Part shown: one piece after another, positions 1 to 7,875 of the stretch
How the letters are laid out: every line of letters starts with the position of its first letter
Numbering within the stretch: the stretch's first letter is position 1
Assembly: GCF_038433205.1 (NCBI RefSeq)
Contig: NZ_JBCDNA010000003.1
Coordinates: 186,001-250,000 of the forward strand
Direction: 5' to 3'
Origin: Lutimonas vermicola
Lineage (GTDB): Bacteria; Bacteroidota; Bacteroidia; Flavobacteriales; Flavobacteriaceae
DNA length: 64,000 nucleotides
Made by a program: the position numbers and the translations under genes
The notes under the pieces: model-generated
Seen by the model: the letters and a program-made list of their open reading frames with translations, nothing else
What the model was told of the DNA's origin: nothing
The model's database searches: none

Positions 1-738
1 GGCTTGTCTATTAGTCTTGCCATCGGATTTGATAATTTTAAAAATTTTCTGGATGGGGCCTACGCCATGGATCAGCATTTTAGAAAAACAGAATTTCGTC
101 ATAACATCCCGGTGATACTTGCAGTCATAAGTATTTGGTATAATAATTTTTTCGGATCTGAATCTGAAGTAGTTATTCCCTATACCCAATACCTGCAAAA
201 ATTAGCTCCTTTTTTACAGCAGCTTTCGATGGAAAGCAACGGAAAATCAGTTGATCGTAATGGTGAAAAAGTGACCTATCAAACGGGAAACATCATCTGG
301 GGAAATACTGGTACCAATGTTCAGCACGCTTTTATGCAGCTTGTCCATCAAGGAACTAAATTGATACCGGTTGATTTTATAGGCTTTAAAGAATCTTTAT
401 ATGGCAACGAAGATCATCATCAAAAATTGATGGCCAATTATTACGCTCAGGCAGAGGCCTTATTCGCAGGAAAATCTGCTGAGGAAGTGCACCTTGACAT
501 GAAAGTTTCAGGTGATCTACAGAAAATTAACACCCTCTTGCCCTTCAAGGTTTTCGAAGGAAACAGGCCTTCAAACGCTATTTTGATCAAAAAACTTGAC
601 CCAAGAAGCCTTGGATCGCTTATTGCCATTTATGAACATAAGACTTTTGTACAGGGAATTATTTGGAATATCTATAGTTTTGACCAGTTTGGTGTGGAAT
701 TAGGTAAAGAATTAGCAAATAAATTATTAGTTAACTAA
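1..738 (+). CDS. pgi: Glucose-6-phosphate isomerase, C-terminal part (cut by window start)
   Basis: The reading frame is open from the first base, so this is the C-terminal ~245 residues of a longer gene. The product interconverts glucose 6-phosphate and fructose 6-phosphate in the cytoplasm (glycolysis and gluconeogenesis). Visible family landmarks are the substrate-site signature around QQLSMESNGKSVD, then GNIIWGNTGTNVQHAFMQL with the conserved histidine, VHQGTKLIPVDF, and a C-terminal Lys-containing helix. The family is usually about 550 residues, so over half lies outside the window. Family assignment is secure; the start cannot be seen. Confidence 0.95.
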   Translation, partial: GLSISLAIGFDNFKNFLDGAYAMDQHFRKTEFRHNIPVILAVISIWYNNFFGSESEVVIPYTQYLQKLAPFLQQLSMESNGKSVDRNGEKVTYQTGNIIWGNTGTNVQHAFMQLVHQGTKLIPVDFIGFKESLYGNEDHHQKLMANYYAQAEALFAGKSAEEVHLDMKVSGDLQKINTLLPFKVFEGNRPSNAILIKKLDPRSLGSLIAIYEHKTFVQGIIWNIYSFDQFGVELGKELANKLLVN

Positions 739-797
739 TTGTTAAATTCTGTTAAAAGAAATAGCCTTTTTTTAACATTCAATTTTATTTTTTTAAG

Positions 798-805
798 TAG
801 TTTTG
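798..805 (+). promoter_or_regulatory. Bacteroidota -7 promoter element TAGTTTTG
   Basis: The bases TAGTTTTG match the Bacteroidota consensus TAnnTTTG exactly and lie 30 bases before the ATG at 836. No convincing -33 TTG was found at fixed spacing. Its position makes an upstream TTG at 803 impossible as a start and supports translation from 836. Confidence 0.55.
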
Positions 806-835
806 CGGCAGTTATTAACTCAAATTAAACTACTT

Positions 836-3574
836 ATGAAGACTATTCAAAAGTTTATAACTCTTGTCTTATTTTTAATGACAGCAGTTATTTATTCTCA
901 AACAACAGTTAGTGGGACTGTTGTTGATGCTAATGGACCCGTTCCGGGGGCTAATGTTTTGGAAAAGGGGACTTCCAATGGAGCTACTACTGATTTTGAC
1001 GGAAAATTTTCGATCCAGGTTCAGGAAGGAAGTGGTGTACTGGAAATCTCTTTTGTTGGAATGATTACTACAAAATTTCCTTTTACTGCTATAAGCGGTC
1101 AGAATATCGATGCTGGAACCATTTCTTTATCAAGCGATGAAAATGTACTTGATGAAGTTGTTATTACAGGTACTATTGATATAGCAAAAGACAGAAAAAC
1201 TCCTGTTGCTGTATCTACTATCAGAGCGGTTGATATTCAGCGAAATTTAGGAACTCAGGGATTACCTGAAATTTTAAACCTTACTCCTTCTGTATATGCC
1301 ACCAAACAAGGTGGTGGTTTTGGAGATGAAAGAATCAATATTCGTGGATTTGACCAGGCCAATACAGCGGTAATGATCAATGGTCAGCCAGTTAATGATA
1401 TGGAAAACGGTTGGGTATACTGGTCAAACTGGGCAGGATTAGCTGACGTTACTACTGCAATGCAGGTTCAACGTGGTTTGGGATCTTCCAAATTAGCCAT
1501 TTCATCTGTAGGTGGTACCATAAACATTGTTACTCAAACTTCTACTGCACGTAAGGGAGGAACTTTGGCTACTACTTTCGGCCATGATAATTCGTCAAAA
1601 GTTTTAGGGTCATATAACACCGGATTACTTGAAAGTGGCTTTTCTGCAAGCGTATTGATCAGTCATTCACAAGGTGATGGTTATATTGACGGTACAAAAT
1701 ATGTAGGAGACAATTATTTTATTGGTTTAGGCTATAAAGTAAACGAAAAGCATGATTTACAATTCATCTTTACTGGTGCGCCTCAATGGCACCACCAAAA
1801 GAGTTTTGCTCCTTCAATTGCCGATCATCAGTTATACCAAAAAAAGGGTCCAGATCCTGATGCCACAGAACCTAACAGAAAATACAACAGTGACTGGGGT
1901 TTCTTAAATGGAAAAGAATATGGTTTCAGAAGAAACTTTTACCACAAACCAGTAATGTCATTGAACTGGGAATGGGTACTTAATGAAAATATGAGGCTGT
2001 CTACAGTTGTCTATGGCTCTTGGGGTCGTGGAGGTGGAACCGGTGAGATTGGCAGAATTAACGGAAGACGCCAATACCAATTGAAAACTCGTGCAGGTTT
2101 GATCCCTGTTGATAATATCTTTGCTTGGAACAGTGGTGAATCAGTACCAAGCTTTGGTGATGACAGGACACAATTCAATGGTACATTTTCAAACACAGGA
2201 AATAATGGACATCCTGACGGAGGTGGAAGAAATGGTTCAGATAACGGTATCTCAAGAAGAGCTTCTATGAACTCTCATAACTGGTACGGAGCCATTATTA
2301 ACTTTCATGACGACATCAATGAAAACTGGAGTTTTGACGTAGGAGCTGACCTTAGAACTTATAAAGGAATTCATTACAGAACTGTAAATGATGTTCTGGG
2401 TGCTGACAACTATATTGACTATGACAATAGGAACGAGCCAGCCTCTGGAAACCTAATTGAGCCTAAGGATTTTGTAGAAGCTAAGGCAAGCTGGAACCCA
2501 TGGGATGATATTGACAGCCAAGAAAAAATTGATTATTACAATGATGGTCTTGTAAACTGGGTAGGTTTATTTGGACAAGTTGAATATACGAATGAGATTG
2601 TGTCTGCTTTTATTCAGGGGTCATTCTCTAACCAGGGCTTCCAAAGGGTTGAATATTTCAATGAGACTCCTGAGAACCAGAAATCTGAAAAAGAAAATAT
2701 TGCAGGTGGTAACATTAAAGGTGGATTGAACTATAACATCAATGAAAACCACAATGTATTCTTTAATAGTGGGTATTATTCAAAACAACCTAAGTTCGAT
2801 GCTGTTTTCATCAATTTTGGAAACAATTTGAATCCTGATCTGGTTAATGAAAAAATCATAGGGTTTGAATTAGGGTATGGTTACAGAAGTGCAAAGTTTT
2901 CAGCCAATGCGAATTTATACAGAACGTCATGGGAAGACAGGTTTGAAACCAGCTCTGTTACTATTGATGAATTCAGGGGAACAGCCAATTACAGCGGTGT
3001 AAAACAAGTGCATACGGGTCTTGAAATAGATTTCGTTTGGAAAGTTTTAGCTAATTTAAGCATCAATGGTATGACTTCAATCGGTAACTGGGAATATGAA
3101 GGAAATGCTGAAGCCGATCTTTTCGATGAAAGTCAAAACTATGTAGGTTCATCAACCTTATATCTTGACGGGGTTAAAGTAGGTGATGCAGCGCAGGTAA
3201 CTGCAGCTTTAGGTGCCAATTACACTTTCTTTAAAAACTTTAGAGCCGGTCTTAACTGGAGATTAGCAAGCAGTTTATATGCCGATATAGATGTTACAGA
3301 TTTTGATAGTGCAGACAATGACGGATCATTAGAATTGCCTTCATATAACCTTATGGATGCGCGTTTATCTTATAACTGGAACTTAAAGGGAAATAATTCA
3401 CTTGAATTCAGTGTCAATATAAATAACCTTTTTGATGCTCTTTATATTTCCGAATCAGATACGAACATTCATGCTGAGGCCGGGGATGACACCTGGGAAG
3501 GCATTAATACAAGAAACAGAGTGTTTTTTGGTTGGGGAAGAACATGGAACTCTACAATAAGATTCAGGTTCTAA
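836..3574 (+). CDS. TonB-dependent outer-membrane receptor with CarboxypepD-reg-like domain
   Basis: A 912-residue outer-membrane transporter using TonB energy to import an unknown ligand. The start at 836 gives a signal peptide (MKTIQKFITLVLFLMTAVIY then SQ) and places the TAnnTTTG promoter upstream. Residues ~22-105 form a carboxypeptidase-regulatory-like beta sandwich (SGTVVDANGPVPGANV, TDFDGKFSI). Residues ~110-240 form the plug (INIRGFDQANTAVMINGQP, GLGSSKLAISSVGGTINIV), and the remainder is a beta barrel ending in an aromatic-rich strand with terminal Phe (STIRFRF). No SusD partner lies next to it, so it is not a classical SusCD polysaccharide system; substrate is unassigned. It is followed by a strong terminator and is likely monocistronic. 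Confidence 0.92.
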   Translation: MKTIQKFITLVLFLMTAVIYSQTTVSGTVVDANGPVPGANVLEKGTSNGATTDFDGKFSIQVQEGSGVLEISFVGMITTKFPFTAISGQNIDAGTISLSSDENVLDEVVITGTIDIAKDRKTPVAVSTIRAVDIQRNLGTQGLPEILNLTPSVYATKQGGGFGDERINIRGFDQANTAVMINGQPVNDMENGWVYWSNWAGLADVTTAMQVQRGLGSSKLAISSVGGTINIVTQTSTARKGGTLATTFGHDNSSKVLGSYNTGLLESGFSASVLISHSQGDGYIDGTKYVGDNYFIGLGYKVNEKHDLQFIFTGAPQWHHQKSFAPSIADHQLYQKKGPDPDATEPNRKYNSDWGFLNGKEYGFRRNFYHKPVMSLNWEWVLNENMRLSTVVYGSWGRGGGTGEIGRINGRRQYQLKTRAGLIPVDNIFAWNSGESVPSFGDDRTQFNGTFSNTGNNGHPDGGGRNGSDNGISRRASMNSHNWYGAIINFHDDINENWSFDVGADLRTYKGIHYRTVNDVLGADNYIDYDNRNEPASGNLIEPKDFVEAKASWNPWDDIDSQEKIDYYNDGLVNWVGLFGQVEYTNEIVSAFIQGSFSNQGFQRVEYFNETPENQKSEKENIAGGNIKGGLNYNINENHNVFFNSGYYSKQPKFDAVFINFGNNLNPDLVNEKIIGFELGYGYRSAKFSANANLYRTSWEDRFETSSVTIDEFRGTANYSGVKQVHTGLEIDFVWKVLANLSINGMTSIGNWEYEGNAEADLFDESQNYVGSSTLYLDGVKVGDAAQVTAALGANYTFFKNFRAGLNWRLASSLYADIDVTDFDSADNDGSLELPSYNLMDARLSYNWNLKGNNSLEFSVNINNLFDALYISESDTNIHAEAGDDTWEGINTRNRVFFGWGRTWNSTIRFRF

Positions 3575-3595
3575 GGATTTGGTCTTTAAAAATTG

Positions 3596-3640
3596 AAAAC
3601 CTACACTTTAAAAGATATTAAAGTGTAGGTTTTTTTTTTT
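3596..3640 (+). terminator. Rho-independent terminator after TonB receptor
   Basis: A perfect 12-bp stem (CCTACACTTTAA / TTAAAGTGTAGG, 3600-3611 and 3618-3629) with a 6-base loop is followed by eleven T residues. It ends the receptor transcript about 20 bases after the stop codon. Confidence 0.9.
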
Positions 3641-3643
3641 GAT

Positions 3644-3651
3644 TACTTTTG
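3644..3651 (+). promoter_or_regulatory. Promoter element TACTTTTG
   Basis: An exact TAnnTTTG match just after the terminator and 26 bases before the ATG at 3678; it probably starts the transcript of the small membrane protein and perhaps the acyltransferase behind it. Confidence 0.5.
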
Positions 3652-3677
3652 CCTACTAACTAAAACAATTTATTATC

Positions 3678-4112
3678 ATGATCAAAATGCTACATTCAGG
3701 CTGGGCCTATATTACACTTCTTGTTCTCATCTTTGCTGTTGTAAATGTCGTCATAGGCCTTACATCCAAAAAAGAATTTAAAGACAAAGACTTAAGGATT
3801 TCTTTATTTACCTTGATCGTTGCTCATTTGCAGCTCATCATCGGGTTTATTGCGTTTTTTGTATCTGCACAGTTCGCCTATGTTTTAGATAACGGTATGG
3901 GAGCTGCCATGAAGGAGCCCGAAATCAGATTGATTGTGTTAGAGCATCCGCTGATGATGATATTGGCTATTGCAGCTATTACGGTTGGTTTTTCCAAACA
4001 TAAAAGACAAACCACAGACAACGGTAAGTTTAAGACAATTGCCTTGTACTACGGTATTGCTTTAATTTTTGTTTTAAGCCGGATTCCATGGAGTCAATGG
4101 CTTTCATTTTAG
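3678..4112 (+). CDS. Four-TM membrane protein, function unknown
   Basis: A 144-residue integral membrane protein with four hydrophobic segments (about residues 8-28, 44-66, 90-108 and 120-138) and short loops. Histidines inside or beside the helices (MLHSGW, LIVAHLQL, VLEHPLMM) resemble heme- or metal-ligand placement in small b-type cytochromes, but this is only an inference. Similar short proteins occur in flavobacteria without a tested role. It has its own promoter after a terminator and is 42 bases from the acyltransferase, so the two could be co-transcribed. No enzymatic motif is visible. Confidence 0.7.
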   Translation: MIKMLHSGWAYITLLVLIFAVVNVVIGLTSKKEFKDKDLRISLFTLIVAHLQLIIGFIAFFVSAQFAYVLDNGMGAAMKEPEIRLIVLEHPLMMILAIAAITVGFSKHKRQTTDNGKFKTIALYYGIALIFVLSRIPWSQWLSF

Positions 4113-4154
4113 TGCGGGAATTAAACCTTTTTACTTTATTTTGAATCTAAGACA

Positions 4155-4913
4155 ATGGCACAATTCTTAAAGATTATTTCATATCCACTGTCGGTTATTC
4201 ATTACCTTGTGTTTGGCTTGCTTTTATTAATTTTCCATCCTATCCAATGGCTGGCCTTTAATTTGTTTGGGAAAAAAGCACATAGGGCAACCGTTGTTGC
4301 CTTGAATATGGGATTGACCTGGAGTTTGTATTTATTGTTCTCCAGAGTTAAATTTATCAATAAACACAAAGTGCCAGAAGGGGTGCCCATTATCATTGTA
4401 TCCAATCATCAAAGCACTTATGACATACCTCCAATGTATATGTTCTTTAGGAAAAACTTTCCGAACTTTGTGTCGAAAATTGAATTGGGAAAGGGAATCC
4501 CCAGTGTATCCTACAACTTAAGGCATGGGGATAATGTCTTGATTGACAGAAGGGACCGAAGACAGGCTATCAATACCTTGATGAAATTTGGTGAAAAAAT
4601 TGAAAAAGAAAAACTAGTTGCTGTCATTTTCCCTGAAGGCACAAGAAGTAAAACGGCTGTACCAAAACCTTTTCGCGAAAGCGGCTTAAAAATGATGGTC
4701 AAAAAAGCGCCATCCTCTTATATCATACCACTTTCAATAAACAATTCCTGGAGGCTGGTCAGAAAAGGAGCCTTTCCTCTCGGTGTAGGGATTAAAGTAA
4801 CCATGGAGGCGCATGAGCCCATTAAATCAGATTCTTTACCCTTTCCCGAATTACTGGAAAAAACCGAAAAGACAATAAATGAGGCATTATTGAAATTAAA
4901 CCCTTCACACTGA
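4155..4913 (+). CDS. plsC: 1-acyl-sn-glycerol-3-phosphate acyltransferase (PlsC family)
   Basis: A 252-residue membrane-associated acyltransferase predicted to transfer an acyl chain to lysophosphatidic acid, making phosphatidic acid for phospholipids. The catalytic HxxxxD box is NHQSTYD near residue 84, and the second conserved box is FPEGTRSK near residue 160. An N-terminal hydrophobic stretch (residues ~12-32, 50-65) anchors it. Its length fits the family. The ATG at 4155 is the first good start. It converges on the nitrilase gene, with only 4 bases between stop codons. The exact acyl acceptor is inferred from the family. Confidence 0.85.
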   Translation: MAQFLKIISYPLSVIHYLVFGLLLLIFHPIQWLAFNLFGKKAHRATVVALNMGLTWSLYLLFSRVKFINKHKVPEGVPIIIVSNHQSTYDIPPMYMFFRKNFPNFVSKIELGKGIPSVSYNLRHGDNVLIDRRDRRQAINTLMKFGEKIEKEKLVAVIFPEGTRSKTAVPKPFRESGLKMMVKKAPSSYIIPLSINNSWRLVRKGAFPLGVGIKVTMEAHEPIKSDSLPFPELLEKTEKTINEALLKLNPSH

Positions 4914-4917
4914 TCAT

Positions 4918-5697
4918 TTATTTGATCACAAAATCATCACGGTCCTCTAAAAACCTGAATTGCCTTCTTGTTTGAATAATATGTTTAAGATCTATTGAAA
5001 CTGATCTAACAGCCTCCTTTCCTGTCTCAAAGCTCAGGATAGTGCCTCCCATCGCGTCATAAACGGCAGAATGACCGGTATAGATCAGCTTATTATTGTC
5101 TTCCCCAACACGATTGACGCCAATAACATAACATAAATTTTCTATAGCCCGGGCTTTCAACAAGGTGTCCCAGGCAAGCATACGCGCATTTGGCCAGTTT
5201 GCCACAAAAATGATAAGGTCGATGTTGTCGGTATTTCTCGCCCATACCGGAAACCTCAAATCATAACAAATGAGCGGACATATCCTGAATCCTTTGTAGT
5301 CAAAAATCAAACGTTCCTTACCTGCCTTAAATACTTTGTCTTCACCGGCAAAAGAAAATAAATGGCGCTTATCATAATGCTCAAGATGGCCATCCGGGAA
5401 AGCAACGATCAGCCTGTTGAAAAATGCTCCAGACTCTCTTATCAACAAACTCCCTATCACGAGACAGTTTTTCCTTTTTGAAATCCCTTTCATCCATAGA
5501 ACGCCCTTGCCATCCATTGATTCTGCCACCTTATCCGCTTCCATCGTGAATCCTGTTGAAAACAGTTCAGGAAAGATGATCATATCCGTTTGCTCTTCAA
5601 TGTCATTAATTTTAGAGGAAAGACTGATTAGATTGGCTTCAATATTCTCCCAAATATTATTTGTTTGAACCAAACTTATGGTTAACGATGGCTTCAT
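4918..5697 (-). CDS. Carbon-nitrogen hydrolase, probable omega-amidase
   Basis: A 259-residue nitrilase-superfamily amidase. The Glu-Lys-Cys triad is visible: Glu in FPELFSTGF (~residue 44), Lys in YDKRHLFSF, and Cys in CPLICYDLRFPVWARN. This YafV/Nit2-like subgroup hydrolyses alpha-ketoglutaramate or alpha-ketosuccinamate to the keto acid and ammonia. It sits 40 bases downstream of an aminotransferase on the same strand. That pairing is the glutamine transaminase/omega-amidase couple, which pulls transamination of keto-methionine and other keto acids forward. Substrate is inferred from family and neighbour. Confidence 0.85.
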   Translation of the reverse strand: MKPSLTISLVQTNNIWENIEANLISLSSKINDIEEQTDMIIFPELFSTGFTMEADKVAESMDGKGVLWMKGISKRKNCLVIGSLLIRESGAFFNRLIVAFPDGHLEHYDKRHLFSFAGEDKVFKAGKERLIFDYKGFRICPLICYDLRFPVWARNTDNIDLIIFVANWPNARMLAWDTLLKARAIENLCYVIGVNRVGEDNNKLIYTGHSAVYDAMGGTILSFETGKEAVRSVSIDLKHIIQTRRQFRFLEDRDDFVIK

Positions 5698-5737
5698 TTT
5701 GTGTATTGTTTAATGATCTGTTAAACGCTTTCAAATG

Positions 5738-6898
5738 TCACTTGATGCTGTTTAAAATAGCTGCTCCTTTTAACAGGGTTTCATCACTTTTTGCAAAACA
5801 GAACCGCAGTACTTTGTTATCTGTTGATTGCTTATAAAATGGCGATATGGGTATGGAAGCAAGTTTTAATTCCCGTGTCCATTTTTTGGCCAGTTCCAGA
5901 TCAGGTTCCTTCGAAATCCTGCCGTAATCAAGCAATTGAAAATAAGTTCCCGATGATGGTTTAAATGAAAAGTTTGAATCTTTGATCGCATTTAGAAACA
6001 AATCTCTCTTGGCCTGAAAAAACCCGGGCAGATAAAGATAATTTTCCTTTTGCTTTAAATAATCTGTCAATGCTTTTTGAACAGGATGATTCACACTGAA
6101 AACATTAAATTGATGCACCTTTCTGAATTCCTTCATCAAAGCATGAGGCCCAGCGCAATAGCCCATTTTCCAACCCGTATTATGAAATGTTTTACCAAAT
6201 GACGCTACCAAAAAACTTCGTTCGGCCAAACCCGAAAATCTAGCGATACTTTGATGCTCAAGGCCGTCATAAATAAGGTGCTCATATACTTCATCACTTA
6301 GGATCATGATCTGTGTATCTCTTACCAAATCCTGAAGTTTGAGCATATCCTCCTTTGCCATTACCGTTCCCGTAGGGTTATGCGGCGTGTTGATGATGAT
6401 CATTTTAGTTCTTTCTGAAATGACATCTTTTACTTGTTGCCAGTCTATCCTGAAGTCAGGCGCTTTTAATTCTATTTCAACCGTTTTCCCTCCATTCAAC
6501 CTAATTGTAGGGTCATAACAATCATATGCCGGTGCAAATATAATCACCTCATCATCCTTCTGTACGAGCGCTGTAATAATGGTAAAAATAGCCTGTGTTG
6601 CTCCTGCTGTAATTGTAATCTCTGATTCCGGATCATACTTCGCACCGTAAAGCATTTCTATTTTTTGAGAAATCACTTCTCTTAAAGGATAAATCCCAGG
6701 CATTGGCGCATACTGATTAAAGCCCCCTTTCATCGCTTTATTGACCAATTCGATCAATTCAGGGGAAGATGGGAAATCAGGATATCCCTGTGATAAATTA
6801 ATGGCATGTTCTTCGTGTGCCAACTTACTCATGACCGCAAAAATACTTGTAGTGGCATCCGGTAATTTTGAGGAGACTTGTGCGTGGTAATCAGGCAT
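5738..6898 (-). CDS. PLP aminotransferase class I (methionine/glutamine transaminase K type)
   Basis: A 386-residue fold-type I aminotransferase of the YbdL/kynurenine aminotransferase subgroup. The PLP-binding Lys is in SFGKTFHNTGWKMGYC (~residue 236). Other conserved parts are GATQAIF, INTPHNPTGTV, SDEVYEHL and the substrate carboxylate Arg in LRFCFAK. It probably transaminates methionine or aromatic amino acids with keto-acid acceptors, including the methionine-salvage intermediate KMTB. The downstream omega-amidase supports glutamine as amino donor. The start ATG at 6898 gives the normal family N-terminus. Exact substrate range cannot be read from sequence. Confidence 0.87.
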   Translation of the reverse strand: MPDYHAQVSSKLPDATTSIFAVMSKLAHEEHAINLSQGYPDFPSSPELIELVNKAMKGGFNQYAPMPGIYPLREVISQKIEMLYGAKYDPESEITITAGATQAIFTIITALVQKDDEVIIFAPAYDCYDPTIRLNGGKTVEIELKAPDFRIDWQQVKDVISERTKMIIINTPHNPTGTVMAKEDMLKLQDLVRDTQIMILSDEVYEHLIYDGLEHQSIARFSGLAERSFLVASFGKTFHNTGWKMGYCAGPHALMKEFRKVHQFNVFSVNHPVQKALTDYLKQKENYLYLPGFFQAKRDLFLNAIKDSNFSFKPSSGTYFQLLDYGRISKEPDLELAKKWTRELKLASIPISPFYKQSTDNKVLRFCFAKSDETLLKGAAILNSIK

Positions 6899-7028
6899 GA
6901 TAAAAATAGAATTAAGCTATGATCTAAAGTACTGCTTTTTCATAAAAACCCCTATACATTATTCAATAATAAGTTCCCCCGGCTTTGTATTACTGTTTAA
7001 GCCTGGACCTTTCCATAAGCCCGGCCGC

Positions 7029-7050
7029 GGAGACAATTAAGTCGGTCTCC
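7029..7050. other. GGAGAC/GTCTCC inverted repeat in the aminotransferase-sdhB gap
   Basis: GGAGAC (7029-7034) and GTCTCC (7045-7050) form a 6-bp GC-rich stem around a 10-base loop within the 228-base gap. No T-run follows, so it is not a standard terminator; function unknown. Confidence 0.35.
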
Positions 7051-7052
7051 TG

Positions 7053-7084
7053 TAAACAAAAAACCCCTCATTCCTGAAGGGTTT
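7053..7084 (-). terminator. Terminator of the sdh operon
   Basis: Read leftward, an AAACCC/GGGTTT stem continues past one mismatch into TCA/TGA with a 4-base loop and is followed by TTTTG. It lies 43 bases past the sdhB stop. Confidence 0.7.
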
Positions 7085-7126
7085 AGTTATTGTTGTAATG
7101 ACTAAAAGCCATTTAAGAATTAACGA

Positions 7127-7867
7127 TTAAATACTCGCCTTTAAATATTCACGGTTCATTCTGGCGATATTCTCCAAAGAAATATTTTTGGGGCATTCAA
7201 CTTCACAGGCTCCTGTATTTGTACAATTTCCAAAACCTTCTTCATCCATTTGTTTTACCATATTCATCACCCGTTCCTTGGCTTCAATCCTTCCTTGCGG
7301 AAGTAAAGCAAACTGAGATACCTTGGCGCCGACAAACAACATGGCTGATGAATTTTTACATGATGCAACGCAGGCTCCACAACCAATGCAGGCTGCGGCA
7401 TCCATAGAAAGGTCTGCATCGTGTTTTGGAATAAGGATTGAATTTGCATCCTGGGTATTTCCTGAAGTATTTACAGAAATATAAGCTCCTGCCTGCTGAA
7501 TTCTTTCAAAGGCGGTTCTGTCAACAACAAGATCCTTGATCACCGGAAAGGCTTTGGCCCTCCATGGTTCAATATAAATGGTATCTCCATCATTGAACAT
7601 CCTCATGTGCAGCTGACAAGTGGTTATCCCCCTGTCAGGACCATGAGGTTCCCCATTGATATGCAGGGAACAGGTTCCGCAAATTCCTTCTCTGCAATCA
7701 TGATCAAAGGCTATTGGATCTTCGTCCTTCGCTACCAAACTTTCATTCAACACATCCATCATTTCTAAAAATGACATATGCTCAGAAATGTCGGTTACTT
7801 TATAGTCGACCATACGCCCCTTATCCTGCGGCCCACTTTGTCTCCAAATTTTTAAGGTTAAATTCAT
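7127..7867 (-). CDS. sdhB: Succinate dehydrogenase/fumarate reductase iron-sulfur subunit
   Basis: A 246-residue electron-transfer subunit of complex II, attached to the inner membrane through SdhC. Three cluster-binding regions are visible: the plant-type [2Fe-2S] CREGICGTCSLHING with a later Cys in TTCQLHM, the [4Fe-4S] CIGCGACVASCKN, and the [3Fe-4S]/[4Fe-4S] region CTNTGACEVECPKNI. It passes electrons from the SdhA FAD to the quinone. It is the last gene of sdhCAB, with 8 bases between it and sdhA, and is followed by a terminator. Length fits the Bacteroidota B subunit. Confidence 0.96.
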   Translation of the reverse strand: MNLTLKIWRQSGPQDKGRMVDYKVTDISEHMSFLEMMDVLNESLVAKDEDPIAFDHDCREGICGTCSLHINGEPHGPDRGITTCQLHMRMFNDGDTIYIEPWRAKAFPVIKDLVVDRTAFERIQQAGAYISVNTSGNTQDANSILIPKHDADLSMDAAACIGCGACVASCKNSSAMLFVGAKVSQFALLPQGRIEAKERVMNMVKQMDEEGFGNCTNTGACEVECPKNISLENIARMNREYLKASI

Positions 7868-7875
7868 AATATCAA

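Noticed and set aside
803..835. TTG start for the first TonB receptor
   Set aside because: It overlaps the TAnnTTTG promoter element and would spoil the signal peptide that begins at 836.
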